Positions 20,055-29,484 of a DNA stretch of 39,294 nt are shown here, in pieces (the stretch's first letter is position 1; each line of letters starts with the position of its first letter). The stretch is from Deltaproteobacteria bacterium (GTDB lineage Bacteria > Myxococcota_A > Polyangia > Polyangiales > JADJMO01). The notes beneath the pieces are model-generated. The model had not been told where the DNA came from, ran no database searches, and worked only from the letters and a program-made list of their open reading frames with translations. Where the stretch lies: the NCBI GenBank assembly GCA_016182965.1, contig JACPFM010000031.1, positions 1 through 39,294 of the forward strand, given 5' to 3'. The position numbers and the translations under genes were made by a program.

Positions 20055-21091
20055 GGGCCTTCGCCTCCATCGTGGCGGGCGTCGCCGCCGCCGTCCTGCT
20101 CCTGTCGCCGGCCGGCTGGGCCGCCGAGTGCAAGGAGCAGATCCCGGCCGGCGCCGCCAAGCCGGTGCTGGTCGAGAAGGTGCCGCCGCGCGCCGCCGCC
20201 GGCGCGCTCGTCGAGCTCGAGATCGCCGTGCGCCACGCGGCCGGCGAGAGCGCCACCCTGCCGGCCGATCTGCCCAAGCTGCTCGCCGGCGAGGTGCGCG
20301 TGGCCGACAGCTTCGCCAGGGGCGAGCTGCCGAAGACCGCGCCCGATCCGGCCGATCCGGGCCACGCGACCACGCTGTTGAAGGTCCCGCTGGTCGTGCT
20401 GTCGACCGCGCTCGAGCGCAAGACGTTCACCGTCCCGCCGATGCGCGTGATCGTCCTGCGCAAGGGCGGCGGCGATCTGTCGGTGTGCACCGCCGAGCAC
20501 AGCATCGAGGTCGATCAGCCGATCGCCAACACGCCCGATCCCTGGCCACGACCGAACCCGGCGTCGCTCCCGCAGAAGACGCGCGACGAGCGCGCAGAGG
20601 CGATCGCCACCGCCGCTGCGATCACGCTGACCGCGGCCGTGCTGCTCGCCGCGCTCGCCGTGTGGTGGTCGCGCAGGCCGAAGGAGGCGCCGCCGCCGCC
20701 GCCCCCCACCCCGTCGTGGAAGCTCGCGGTGGAGGCGATCGCGCGCGCCAAGCGCGATCTCGCGTCGGGCGCGATCATCACGAAGGTCTACTACGACCGC
20801 ATCTCCGACGCGGTGCGCGTGCACCTCGGCGATCGTTACGGGTTCGACGGCCTCGAGTCGACGACCGACGAGATCCTCGGCCGCCTGCGCCGCCTGCCGT
20901 CGCCGAGCTTCCCCTTCGCCGACGTCGAGCGGCTGCTCGGCGAGTGCGATCTGGTGAAGTTCGCGAACCTCGTGCCGACGAGCGACGAGGCCGACGCCGC
21001 CGCCGCGCTCGCCGAGTCGGTCGTGCGGGCGACCGCGCACCCCCTCGCGCTCCGCCCCTTCGATCCGCGCCGCATGGAGGCCACGTCGTGA
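20051..21091 (+). CDS. Bat-operon membrane protein (DUF4381-like)
   Basis: This is a 346-residue protein. A signal peptide covers about 1-24 (ends AGWAAECKEQ). A periplasmic beta-rich domain follows. One membrane segment spans about 186-206 (AITLTAAVLLAALAVWW), then a Pro-run linker and a cytoplasmic helical domain (WKLAVEAIARAKRDLASG, VYYDRISDAVRVHLGDRYGF). This layout matches the DUF4381-type protein found between DUF58 and BatA genes in MoxR-VWA operons. Its function is not established. The ATG overlaps the DUF58 stop (ATGA), and its stop overlaps the next start, so translation is coupled. I did not recognise a catalytic motif. Confidence 0.8.
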   Translation: MRAFASIVAGVAAAVLLLSPAGWAAECKEQIPAGAAKPVLVEKVPPRAAAGALVELEIAVRHAAGESATLPADLPKLLAGEVRVADSFARGELPKTAPDPADPGHATTLLKVPLVVLSTALERKTFTVPPMRVIVLRKGGGDLSVCTAEHSIEVDQPIANTPDPWPRPNPASLPQKTRDERAEAIATAAAITLTAAVLLAALAVWWSRRPKEAPPPPPPTPSWKLAVEAIARAKRDLASGAIITKVYYDRISDAVRVHLGDRYGFDGLESTTDEILGRLRRLPSPSFPFADVERLLGECDLVKFANLVPTSDEADAAAALAESVVRATAHPLALRPFDPRRMEATS

Positions 21092-22185
21092 AGCGCACGC
21101 TCCGCGTCGTCGCCGCCCTGTTCGGCGCGATCGTGGTGATCGCGCTCGGGCTCTCGTGGGCGATCGCCACGCTCGGCAGCGAGGTCCTCGCGCTGCGCTG
21201 GGATCGTCCGTGGTGGCTGCTCGCTCTGTTGGCCGTCCCTCTGCTGCTGTGGGCCGGCACCGTCGGCGACGAGGCGCGCGTGCCGCGCCTGCTCGTCGGG
21301 ACGGTGAGCGCCGCGCGTCGCGCCGTCGTCGGCTGGCGCGCGCGCCTGCGCGATGTGCCCGGTGTGCTGCGGGCCGGCGCGGTCACGCTCATCGTCATCG
21401 CCCTGGCGCGCCCGCAGTCGATCGCGGCGGCCGAGACCGACGAGCGGCGCGGCATCGACGTGATGGTGGTGCTCGACCTCTCGCTGTCGATGCGCGCCGC
21501 CGATCTGAAGCCGACGCGCCTCGCCGCCGCCAAGGTCGTCATCCAGGAGTTCGTCGAGCGCCGGCAGGACGATCGCCTCGGCGCGGTGGTCTTCGGGCGC
21601 GAGGCGTTCCTCCTCTCGGCCCCCACCTTCGATCACGTCCGGCTCGCGCAGCTGATCGGCAAGATGGAGCTCGGCGTGGTCAACGGCGGCGGCACCGCGA
21701 TCGGCGACGGGCTCGCCACCGCGCTCGCCAAGCTGCGTCACTCGCAGGCGAGCTCGCGCGTCGTCGTGCTCTTGACCGACGGCGACAACAACGCCGGCTC
21801 GATGAGCCCCGAGTACGCGACCGGCCTCGCCAAGCAGCTCGGCGTGAAGATCTTCCCCATCCAGATGGGCAACGGCGATCTGGTCGACGTCGAGGCGGGC
21901 CGCGACTTCTACGGCCGGCCCGTCTACGAGCGCGTGCGCTTCCCGGTGCAGCCCGAGGTGCTGAAGAAGATCGCCACCGAGACCGGCGGCGAGTTCTGGA
22001 TCTCGACCGACACCGAGCAGCTGCGCTCGTCGATGCACGCCATCCTCGATCGCCTCACCAAGACGCGCTTCGAGGCTGCCTCGGGCGACGTGGTCGAGCG
22101 CTTCCCGCTGGTCCTCGCCCCCGCGGTCGCGCTGGTCCTCATCGAGGCGCTGGTGCGGGCGCTCGTGCTCCGGAGGTTCCCGTGA
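21088..22185 (+). CDS. batA: VWA-domain membrane protein, BatA-like
   Basis: This is a 365-residue protein starting at a GTG that overlaps the previous stop (GTGA). Two N-terminal membrane segments (about 8-29 and 42-57) and another near 96-107 precede a von Willebrand factor A domain (about 124-330). The metal-ion site is intact: Asp130-x-Ser132-x-Ser134 in DLSLS, with LLTDGDNNAG as the later acidic loop. A final hydrophobic segment lies near 342-360. BatA-type proteins expose the VWA domain to the periplasm and are tied to envelope stress tolerance in several bacteria. The exact partner is unknown. Confidence 0.9.
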   Translation: MKRTLRVVAALFGAIVVIALGLSWAIATLGSEVLALRWDRPWWLLALLAVPLLLWAGTVGDEARVPRLLVGTVSAARRAVVGWRARLRDVPGVLRAGAVTLIVIALARPQSIAAAETDERRGIDVMVVLDLSLSMRAADLKPTRLAAAKVVIQEFVERRQDDRLGAVVFGREAFLLSAPTFDHVRLAQLIGKMELGVVNGGGTAIGDGLATALAKLRHSQASSRVVVLLTDGDNNAGSMSPEYATGLAKQLGVKIFPIQMGNGDLVDVEAGRDFYGRPVYERVRFPVQPEVLKKIATETGGEFWISTDTEQLRSSMHAILDRLTKTRFEAASGDVVERFPLVLAPAVALVLIEALVRALVLRRFP

Positions 22186-23312
22186 CCTTCGCGCACCCGT
22201 CGCTCCTGCTCCTCTTGCCGATCGCGCTGCTCCTGCTCGCGATCCAGATCCTCGGCGACGTGCGCCGGCGCCGCGCGCGCGCCGGGCTCGGCGACGCGCC
22301 GCTCGTCGACGGCCTCGTGACCTTCGACGCGGGGCCACGCCGCGCGATCAAGGGCGCGCTGCGCGTCCTCGCGGTGGTGCTCGCGATCGTGGCGGTCGCC
22401 CGCCCGCGCTACGGGCGCGGCACCAAGGTGGTCCCCGCGGCCGACGTCAGCGCGGTGATCGTCCTCGACCTCTCCAAGTCGATGTACGCGCAAGACGTGC
22501 TGCCCTCGCGGCTCGATCGCGCGCGCAGCGACGCGCTGCGCATGATCAAGACGTTGCCGCGCGTGCGCTGGGGCGCGGTGGCGTTCGCCGGCGAGGCGAT
22601 CGCCTTCCCGCCGACGACCGACGCGCTCGAGACCGCGTCGTTCCTCGGCGCCCACCAGCCGATCGAGATGCCGCCGGGCACCGCCATCGCGCGCGCCCTC
22701 GAGCTCGCGCGAAGGCAGCTGGTGCCGCAGTCCTCCGACGGCACGTCGCTCCCGGTCGATCCGGGGACCCGCGCCCGGCGCAAGGCGACGATCATCCTCA
22801 TCACCGACGGCGAGGATCTCGAGGGCGATCCGGTCGCGGTCGCGCGCACCGCCGCCGGCGACGGGATCCGCATCCACGTGGCGGCGATCGGCGGGCGCGC
22901 GCCGCAGCCGATCCCCGACGTCGATCCGGCCACCGGGCAGTCGAAGGGCTACATCCGCGACGACGACGGCACGCTCGTCACCACCGAGCTGAGCCCCCAG
23001 GCCGAGGATCAGCTGAAGTCGATCGCCGCCGAGACCAAGGGACGCTTCGTCCACGCGGAGGACGGGACCACCGGGCTGTCGACCATCGAGTCGGAGCTCC
23101 GCGCGATGATCGCCAAGGAGGGCACCGAGAAGGTCGAGACGCTGTTCGCCGACGTGTTCGGCGTGCCGCTCTCCATCGCGCTCGGTCTGCTGGTGCTCGA
23201 CACGCTGCTCGGCGAGGCGCCGCGGCGCCGGCGCAGGGAGCCGCGCCCGGCGCACCTGCCCGACGGGCGCGACCCGCGATGGGTGCGTACGCGGAGGCCC
23301 CGTGCGCGCTGA
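22182..23312 (+). CDS. batB: VWA-domain membrane protein, BatB-like
   Basis: This is a 376-residue protein with a GTG start overlapping the previous stop (GTGA). Membrane segments are near 6-23, 58-73 and 330-348. The VWA domain (about 91-310) has a full MIDAS motif, Asp96-x-Ser98-x-Ser100 (DLSKS), and a later ITDGEDLEGDP loop. It is a second VWA protein directly behind the first, as BatA and BatB are usually arranged. The C-terminus is very Arg-rich. It overlaps the next gene by 11 bases. Confidence 0.9.
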   Translation: MTFAHPSLLLLLPIALLLLAIQILGDVRRRRARAGLGDAPLVDGLVTFDAGPRRAIKGALRVLAVVLAIVAVARPRYGRGTKVVPAADVSAVIVLDLSKSMYAQDVLPSRLDRARSDALRMIKTLPRVRWGAVAFAGEAIAFPPTTDALETASFLGAHQPIEMPPGTAIARALELARRQLVPQSSDGTSLPVDPGTRARRKATIILITDGEDLEGDPVAVARTAAGDGIRIHVAAIGGRAPQPIPDVDPATGQSKGYIRDDDGTLVTTELSPQAEDQLKSIAAETKGRFVHAEDGTTGLSTIESELRAMIAKEGTEKVETLFADVFGVPLSIALGLLVLDTLLGEAPRRRRREPRPAHLPDGRDPRWVRTRRPRAR

Positions 23313-24360
23313 TCGCCTCCTCTTCGCGCTCCTCCCGGTGCTCGCGTCGCTCGGCGTCGGCGCGTGCTCGTGGGATCTCGGCAAGCTGTTCGACCGCGAC
23401 GACCCGCAAGTGGAGCAGGCGCGCGCCGCGCTCGACGGCGGACCGGACGCCGACCTGCAGGGCGCGCGCCTCGCGCTCGAGGAGGTGCTGCGGTTCCGGT
23501 GCGAGGCGGAGGGCGGGGTCGATCTGGTGGTCGATCGGCCGTTCGCGTCGCTCGATCTCGGCCTCGTGATCTTCCGCATCTCCGAGCTCGTCGGCCGCCG
23601 CTTCGGCGAGGAGGAGCGGGCCGACGGCGCGACCGCCGAGGGCGACGAGCTGGTGATGGCCGAGCGCGCCAAGCAGCTCGAGTGCGCGCACCTCTTGTTG
23701 CAGAAGGTGGCGCTCGATCCGAAGACGCCGCGCGATCTCGCGCTGCGCGCGAAGTACCTGCTCGGCAACCTCGCGTTCCTCGCGCGTCGCTACCAGGACG
23801 CCATCGCGCGCTACGACGAGGTGCTCGTGGCCCACCCGGCGCGCGGCGCCGATCCGCCGGGCGACGCCGGGCCGCCGCAGGACGACGACGCGGTCGCGCG
23901 GTTCGCCGCATGGAACCGGGCGATCGCGCTCGAACGCCTCGAGCAGAACAAGGACGCCGGACCGCCGGACGGCGGCGACGGGGGTCAGGACGCGGACGAG
24001 GCCGGCGACGGCGGCGACGGCGGCGACGGCGGCGACGGAGGACAGGACGGCGGCGACGGCGGCGACGGCGGGCAGGACGGCGGCGACGGCGGGCAGGACG
24101 GCGCGCAGGACTCCGGACCGCCGTCGGACGACGGCGGCACCGACACCGGTCAGGGCGCGCAGGACGGCGGCGACGGCGGCGCCGAGGACGCCTCGTCCCA
24201 GAGCAAGCCGCAGCCGAGCGCCGCGCCGCCGATGCCGTCTTCGTCGATCGCGGTCGACATGCGGGAGCTCGATCGCTTCGATCAGAAGGCGCCGCTCGAC
24301 CTCGATTTCAAGGGCCGGATGCGCGACAAGCGCAAGGTGCCCAAGAAGCTCGACAAATGA
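23302..24360 (+). CDS. TPR lipoprotein with Gly-Gly-Asp linker (BatC position)
   Basis: This is a 352-residue protein with a GTG start. The signal ends LGVGAC (Cys22), so it is a lipoprotein. Residues 30-200 are helical and contain a TPR-like unit (LALRAKYLLGNLAFLARRYQ and DAIARYDEVLV). About 215-300 is a highly repetitive acidic linker of GGDGGDGGQDGG units, encoded by a matching DNA repeat (about 23965-24190). The C-terminus is short and basic (KRKVPKKLDK). A TPR protein between BatB and BatD fits BatC. The long Gly/Asp linker is typical of myxobacterial lipoproteins rather than of BatC elsewhere. Confidence 0.8.
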   Translation: MRADRLLFALLPVLASLGVGACSWDLGKLFDRDDPQVEQARAALDGGPDADLQGARLALEEVLRFRCEAEGGVDLVVDRPFASLDLGLVIFRISELVGRRFGEEERADGATAEGDELVMAERAKQLECAHLLLQKVALDPKTPRDLALRAKYLLGNLAFLARRYQDAIARYDEVLVAHPARGADPPGDAGPPQDDDAVARFAAWNRAIALERLEQNKDAGPPDGGDGGQDADEAGDGGDGGDGGDGGQDGGDGGDGGQDGGDGGQDGAQDSGPPSDDGGTDTGQGAQDGGDGGAEDASSQSKPQPSAAPPMPSSSIAVDMRELDRFDQKAPLDLDFKGRMRDKRKVPKKLDK

Positions 24361-26219
24361 GGCGCGCGCTCCCCGCCCTGCTCGGCGCGGCGGTCGTCGC
24401 GCTCGCCGCTGTCCACGTGCAGCCTGTGCAGGCAGTGCCGAAGGCGACGCACACGACGCACGCGGTGACGGCGAAGACCGACGCCAGCGTCGTGCAGGTC
24501 GGCGACGTGATCCGCTACTCGCTGGTGCTGCACACCCGCGGCGCGCTCGTGGTCGACGCCACGTCGCCCGGCAAGCTCGACGACTTCGAGCTGCTCGGCA
24601 CGTCGAGCATGCCGGGCGAGTCGATCACCATCCACAACGGCGTCGTCGAGCAGTCGAACACCTTCACGGTCACCTACCGGCTGCGCGCGAAGAAGCCGGG
24701 GAAGTTCCAGCTCGGTCCCGGGCACTTCGTCGTGCCGGGCAAGACGCTGCCCACGCCGGCGGTGAAGGTCGAGGTCATCCCGGCCGGCGCGGCGCCCAAG
24801 GTGCACGATCCGCTCGCCGATCTGCTCCGCGACTTCGACGAGCCGATGACGGAGCCGGAGCCGAAGCCCCCCGCGGCCCCGGTCGATCCGCTGGCGCAGC
24901 TCGATTCGTTGCCGACCGATCCGAGCGAGCGCGAGTTCTTCGTGCGCGTCGTCCCCGACGAGAGGCGCCCCGTCGTCGGATCGCAGGTCACCCTCAAGGT
25001 GTTCGTCTACGCGCGGCGCCCGCCGGAGGTCATGCTGAAACGGCCGCCGGTTGCCACCGATTTCCGCATCGTGTCGCTCGGCGCGGTCGACAAGATGTGG
25101 CACCCGATCGACATCGGCGGTCACGCGTGGAGCTACGCGGCGCTCGAGGCGTTCGCAGCGTTCCCGCTACGCACGGGCAAGCTCCCGATCGGGCCCTCGG
25201 TGGTGGGCGCGGGCTTCAGCGACATGTTCGGCAAGCCCGTCGAGCGCGACTTCGACTCGCTGTCGACCGAGGTGGAGTCGGTCGAGCCGCCGGTCGAAGG
25301 GCGCCCGCCCGGATACGTGCTCGGCGACGTGGTCTCCAACCTGCAGCTGACCGCGACGGTGGCCCCGCGCACCGTCGACGACGGCCACGCGCTCGTCACT
25401 CTGCAGGTGAGCGGCGCCGGCCGCGTCGACACGCTGCGCCCGGCGCTGCCGACGCCGCCCGGGGTCACCTGGACGACCACCAACGACGAGACGCACGCGC
25501 AGTACGTCGCGCTCGCGGTGAAGGGCACGCGCAAGCTCCAGATCGACGCGCGCTTCGATCGCCCGGGCGACGTCGATCTCGGCGAAGCGGTCCTGCACGT
25601 GTGGGATCCTTCGAAGAAGGAGTACGCCACGGCGCGGGCCGCGCTCGGCACGGTGATCGTGCGCAAGGGCGCGGAGAACCCGTCGGCGGCCGGCGCGTCG
25701 AGCGCCGTGCCGCTGCCGGCGCCGCGCGGCCGCATCGGTCGCGTCGGCGAGGGCCGCACGATCGCCGATCGCGCGTGGACCTGGGGCCTCGTCGCGGGCG
25801 CGCCGCTCGCGGTGGTGCTCGCGCAGGCGGGCGCAGCGCTCCTGCGCCGTCGTCGCGCGAAGGAGAGCGAGCGCGCGGTCGATCCGGGAGAGCAGGCGCG
25901 CGTCGCCCTCGCCGAGGCGCGCCGCGGCGCGGACCCGATCGCCGCCTGCGTCCGCGCGCTCGATCGGGCCGTCGAGGCGACCACCTCGGTGCGCCCGCGC
26001 GGCGTCACGCGCAGCGAGCTCGCCGCCGCGCTCTCGGCGACCCAGCTCGATCGGGCGCTCTGCGACGATCTGGTGCGCGCGTTCGAGGCGCTCGACGGCG
26101 CGCGCTTCGCCGGAGGTGCGCCGCCGAGCGTCGACGCGATCGAGCGGCTGGTCGAGCGCGTGCTCTCGTCGTCCGAAGGACGTCGTGAGCCTCGCCGTCG
26201 CGAGGAGGGCGCGTCGTGA
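24357..26219 (+). CDS. batD: BatD-like protein
   Basis: This is a 620-residue protein whose ATG overlaps the previous stop. A signal peptide covers about 1-26. The periplasmic region is built of beta-rich Ig-like domains, with the BatD pattern VQVGDVIRYSLVLHTRG near 45-60 and EREFFVRVVPDERRPVVGSQ near 197-216. One membrane segment lies near 478-497 (TWGLVAGAPLAVVLAQAG). The cytoplasmic tail is Arg/Ala-rich and helical. BatD is the hallmark periplasmic component of Bat (Bacteroides aerotolerance) operons. The next gene begins inside its stop codon. Confidence 0.88.
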   Translation: MRRALPALLGAAVVALAAVHVQPVQAVPKATHTTHAVTAKTDASVVQVGDVIRYSLVLHTRGALVVDATSPGKLDDFELLGTSSMPGESITIHNGVVEQSNTFTVTYRLRAKKPGKFQLGPGHFVVPGKTLPTPAVKVEVIPAGAAPKVHDPLADLLRDFDEPMTEPEPKPPAAPVDPLAQLDSLPTDPSEREFFVRVVPDERRPVVGSQVTLKVFVYARRPPEVMLKRPPVATDFRIVSLGAVDKMWHPIDIGGHAWSYAALEAFAAFPLRTGKLPIGPSVVGAGFSDMFGKPVERDFDSLSTEVESVEPPVEGRPPGYVLGDVVSNLQLTATVAPRTVDDGHALVTLQVSGAGRVDTLRPALPTPPGVTWTTTNDETHAQYVALAVKGTRKLQIDARFDRPGDVDLGEAVLHVWDPSKKEYATARAALGTVIVRKGAENPSAAGASSAVPLPAPRGRIGRVGEGRTIADRAWTWGLVAGAPLAVVLAQAGAALLRRRRAKESERAVDPGEQARVALAEARRGADPIAACVRALDRAVEATTSVRPRGVTRSELAAALSATQLDRALCDDLVRAFEALDGARFAGGAPPSVDAIERLVERVLSSSEGRREPRRREEGAS

Positions 26220-26941
26220 CCCCGACGTCCGACGCGGCGGCCTACGCGATCCGCGAGGGTCGCCTCGACGACGCGATCGCGTCGTACGAGGCGCTCGCCG
26301 ATCAGGGGGTCGTCGGCTCCTCGCTCGCCTTCGATCGCGGCATCGCCTACGCGCTGCGCGCCCGCTCCGGGCGCGGCCTGCCCGGCGATTTCGGCCGCGC
26401 CGCGCACGGCTTCGAGGAGGCCTTGCGGCGCGACCCGCACGACGTGCAGGCGCGGCGCACGCTCGACGAGATCCGCCGCGACGTCGCGCGGCGCGACGCG
26501 CAGGCGACCGGGAAGGCCGAGGAGCTCGCGTCGACGCCGATCGCGCGCACCATGCTGTTCGCGCTCCCCGGCGACGCGTGGGCGGGGATCGCGCTCGCCG
26601 CCTCGGCGCTGCTCGCCGTCTCGCTCGCCGCGCGGCCGCGGCTGCGGCGCGGGCGCCGGCTCGCCGCGTCGACGGTCGCCATCGTCACGACCGTCGTGGC
26701 CCTCGCGGCGAGCGCGCTCGGCGCCTCGGGCGCGTGGGTCCGCGCGCACCTGAGGGAGGCGGTGATCGTCGCGCCGCGCACCTTCGCCACCTCCGACGAC
26801 GGCACCCCATTCGAGCTCGACGAGGGCGCACGCGTCGACGTGCTGGAGGAGCGCGCGACCACGGCGCAGGTGCAGAACGACAAGGGCACGGGGTGGGCGC
26901 CGCGCGACGCGCTGCGGATCCTCCCGCCCTATCGGCCCTGA
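26216..26941 (+). CDS. batE: BatE-like TPR/SH3 membrane protein
   Basis: This is a 241-residue protein with a GTG start overlapping the batD stop. Residues about 5-90 form TPR-like helices (AYAIREGRLDDAIASYEALA, then FEEALRRDPHDVQARRTLDE). Two membrane segments lie near 118-138 and 148-169. The C-terminal end (about 180-238) looks like a bacterial SH3 domain (ARVDVLEERATTAQVQNDKG and GWAPRDALRIL). This order is typical of BatE, the last gene of Bat operons. It converges with the methyltransferase gene 14 bases downstream. Confidence 0.85.
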   Translation: MTPTSDAAAYAIREGRLDDAIASYEALADQGVVGSSLAFDRGIAYALRARSGRGLPGDFGRAAHGFEEALRRDPHDVQARRTLDEIRRDVARRDAQATGKAEELASTPIARTMLFALPGDAWAGIALAASALLAVSLAARPRLRRGRRLAASTVAIVTTVVALAASALGASGAWVRAHLREAVIVAPRTFATSDDGTPFELDEGARVDVLEERATTAQVQNDKGTGWAPRDALRILPPYRP

Positions 26942-26954
26942 CAGCGGCCTGAAA

Positions 26955-27989
26955 TCATGAGGCGACGCGCTCGCGGCGCACGCGCAGGCCCGCCGCCTCG
27001 AGGCGCGTGCTCGCGGTGGCCAGCGCGACGTCGCTCTGGTCGATCGCCACGAACGGGCGACCGAGGCGCGCGGCGACGATCGCCGTCGTGCCGCTGCCGG
27101 CGAACGGATCGAGGACCAGATCGCCCGGATCGCTCGTCGCCTCGAGGATCCGCTGCAAGAGCGGCTCGGGCTTCTGCGTCGGATACCCGGTGCGCTCCTT
27201 GGGCGGCGCGTGCCGCAGCGGCGCGACGTCGTCCCACAGCGCGTCGACCGCGCGCGGCTTGTAGAGCGTGCCGTCCTCGCCCTGCTCGACGAAGTACTTC
27301 ACGTAGACCTTGCCCGAGGGGGTGCGGTGGATGCGCCCCTCGGCCTCGAGCCGGGCGACGCTCTCGTCGGTGTAGTCGCCGCGCGGAGCCAGGGTGAAGT
27401 AGCGCCCGGTCGCCGGGTCCTGGCGCGCGGCGCGGGACGGCAAGGGCACGCGGGTGACCGGCGGGTGCCAGCGCGCGCCCCCGCCCTTCGCGTACGCGAA
27501 CAGCAGGTCGACGTTGCGCGGGAACTGCCGGCTCTGGACCTGCCGACCGAGCGGCGGAGCGCGGCGCCACGCGATGACGTTGCGGAGGCGCTCGGGGCCG
27601 AACAGCTCGTCGAGGAGCGGCTGCACGAGGCCGCTCGCGCGGTGATCGACCTGCACCCACAACGTGCCGTGCGGCGCGAGCAGCGCGTGCACCAGGCGCA
27701 GCCTCGGCCAGAGCATGTCGAGGTACGACCCGCGATCGGCCCAGCGATCGCCGTAGGCCCGCGCGCGCACCCCCTCGTGCACGTAGTCGGCGCCGCTCAT
27801 GTAGGGCGGGTCGAGGTAGGCGAGGCCGACCTGCCCGGCGTGCGTGGAGAGCAGCGCGCGCATCGCCGCGACGTTGTCTCCCTCGAGGAGGGTTCCGTGC
27901 GGCGCGTCGGCGTCGTGCACGAGATCGAGACGGCCGGACGGATCGAGCGGAGAGTCGTCGCGGCCGGGCCACTGCAGTCGGACAGTCAC
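26955..27989 (-). CDS. Solitary DNA methyltransferase, beta class
   Basis: This is a 344-residue amino-methyltransferase. The catalytic motif IV is YLDPPY (DPPY 60-63). The S-adenosylmethionine motif DPFAGSGTT (294-302) lies C-terminal, the order of the beta class used by Type III Mod and many N6-adenine or N4-cytosine enzymes. The target-recognition region lies between. TGYPTQKP (267-274) is another family landmark. All motifs are intact. No restriction endonuclease or Res helicase is adjacent, so it is probably a solitary regulator, or its partner was lost. The start is GTG, only 28 bases from the divergent transpeptidase ATG. The target site cannot be read from sequence. Confidence 0.92.
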   Translation of the reverse strand: MTVRLQWPGRDDSPLDPSGRLDLVHDADAPHGTLLEGDNVAAMRALLSTHAGQVGLAYLDPPYMSGADYVHEGVRARAYGDRWADRGSYLDMLWPRLRLVHALLAPHGTLWVQVDHRASGLVQPLLDELFGPERLRNVIAWRRAPPLGRQVQSRQFPRNVDLLFAYAKGGGARWHPPVTRVPLPSRAARQDPATGRYFTLAPRGDYTDESVARLEAEGRIHRTPSGKVYVKYFVEQGEDGTLYKPRAVDALWDDVAPLRHAPPKERTGYPTQKPEPLLQRILEATSDPGDLVLDPFAGSGTTAIVAARLGRPFVAIDQSDVALATASTRLEAAGLRVRRERVAS

Positions 27990-27999
27990 GGGAAGGCGC

Positions 28000-28005
28000 T
28001 ACACT
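28000..28005 (+). promoter_or_regulatory. TACACT element upstream of L,D-transpeptidase
   Basis: In the 28-base divergent gap, TACACT lies 12 bases before the ATG. No ribosome site is visible, so the transcript may have a very short leader. It must overlap the promoter of the opposite methyltransferase gene. Confidence 0.3.
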
Positions 28006-28017
28006 AGCCCGGACTCG

Positions 28018-29283
28018 ATGCGCGCGCGAACCGTCCTGCTGCTGACCTCGGTGCTCTCCCTGGCGACGGCGCTCGCCCCTGCGTCGCGCGCGGAAGACGC
28101 GCCGAAGCCCTGGATCGAGGCGGGCGACATCCCGCTGCCGGAGTGGGCACGCAGCGTCGAGATCCTGCGGGAGGACGAGCCGCTCTCGGTCTCGCCGGGC
28201 GGCACGCGTCGCGGCCTGGTCGCCGCCGGCGTGCGGTTGCCGCTGCTCGGTGCCACGCGCGGGCCGGGCTGCGTCGCGCGATGGCTGCTGGTCGGGCCGC
28301 TCGCCTACGTCTGCTCCGACAAGGTGAAGCTCGCGCCGGAGCCTCCCGGCGTCGACGTCTCGATCCATCCGACACCGGCTGACGCGATGCCCTATCGCTA
28401 CTACTTCGTCGGCAAGGACGGCGCCGAGGCGTACGCGAAGCTCTCCGACATCGACGACGAGACGGCCGCCGAGCAGCTCGAGCGCGGGTGGTCGATCGCC
28501 GGGGTGAGCGAGGTCTCCTACAAGGGCGGCACCTACGTCGTCACCCGCAAGGGGCGCTACATCCCGCGGGCGCAGCTCGGGGTCATCGCGGCCAACCCGT
28601 TCCACGGCGAGGCGATCACCAACGGCACGCTCGATTTCGGGTGGGTCCTTCCCGAGAAGGCGAACGTCTTCGCCGACGCGAAGCCGAACGCGAAGGTGGT
28701 CGGCGCGCGCACACGCCTGCAGAAGGTCTCCGCGCTCGAGACGAAGAAGGTCGGCAACGTGAGCTGGCTGCGCATCGGCGACGGCGCGTGGATCCGCGCC
28801 AACGACGCGCGGGTGCCCACCACCGGGCCACGTCCGTCCGAGGTGCCGCCGAACGGGCGGTGGATCGACGTCGAGCTCGCGACCCAGACGCTGGTCGCCT
28901 ACGAGGGCGACGCGCCGGTGTTCGCCACCGTGGTGTCGACCGGCCGCGTCCCCGGCACCACGCCGAAGGGCGTGCACAAGATCTGGGTGAAGCTGCGCTC
29001 GACGACCATGTCCGACGCCGACGACGCCAAGGAGACGACCGACGACTCGACGCCGTACTCCATCGAGGACGTCCCCTGGGTGCAGTACTTCTCCAACGGC
29101 GTCGCCCTGCACGGCGCCTTCTGGCACCGCAAATTCGGCCACGTGAACAGCCACGGGTGCGTGAACCTGGCGCCGCTCGACGCCATGCACATCTTCGAGT
29201 GGACGCTGCCGCGGCTCCCGCGTGGATGGGACGCGGTCTTCCCGACGACCGCCGAGCCCCCGTCGGTCGTGCGGGTGCGATGA
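28018..29283 (+). CDS. L,D-transpeptidase (YkuD domain)
   Basis: This is a 421-residue secreted enzyme that would form 3-3 peptidoglycan cross-links or attach proteins to peptidoglycan. A signal peptide covers about 1-25. The YkuD domain is at about 290-410, with WIDVELATQTLVAYEGD, TPKGVHKIWVK, His365 (ALHGAFWH) and the catalytic SHGC motif (His379, Cys381, in HVNSHGCVNLAP). All catalytic residues are present. The preceding region (about 205-280), with NVFADAKPNAKVVGA, resembles an SH3-type wall-binding domain. The shorter start at 28018 is chosen because it gives a clean signal peptide. Confidence 0.93.
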   Translation: MRARTVLLLTSVLSLATALAPASRAEDAPKPWIEAGDIPLPEWARSVEILREDEPLSVSPGGTRRGLVAAGVRLPLLGATRGPGCVARWLLVGPLAYVCSDKVKLAPEPPGVDVSIHPTPADAMPYRYYFVGKDGAEAYAKLSDIDDETAAEQLERGWSIAGVSEVSYKGGTYVVTRKGRYIPRAQLGVIAANPFHGEAITNGTLDFGWVLPEKANVFADAKPNAKVVGARTRLQKVSALETKKVGNVSWLRIGDGAWIRANDARVPTTGPRPSEVPPNGRWIDVELATQTLVAYEGDAPVFATVVSTGRVPGTTPKGVHKIWVKLRSTTMSDADDAKETTDDSTPYSIEDVPWVQYFSNGVALHGAFWHRKFGHVNSHGCVNLAPLDAMHIFEWTLPRLPRGWDAVFPTTAEPPSVVRVR

Positions 29284-29448
29284 CTCCGCCTGCTCGCGCC
29301 GGCTCGGTGGTACATGAGTGTCCACCGGGCCGAGCCTGCGTCTTGCCGCGGAATTTCGCCGGATCGGAGCACGTCCGCACACGGCCGCTCAGATCCGCTT
29401 CCCTTCGGGCCCGGGTTTGGTGCAATCTCTAAGCGAAACGGTCAGTTC

Positions 29449-29479
29449 CCCGCCCACGTGTTGGCGGGTTCTCGAGGAG
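29449..29479 (+). promoter_or_regulatory. Hairpin next to the ribosome site of the small protein gene
   Basis: CCCGCC (29449-29454) and GGCGGG (29463-29468) can pair around an 8-base loop, immediately before the strong GAGGAGG ribosome site and the GTG at 29485. It could tune translation; there is no direct evidence. I see no clear promoter in 29284-29448. Confidence 0.3.
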
Positions 29480-29484
29480 GTACC

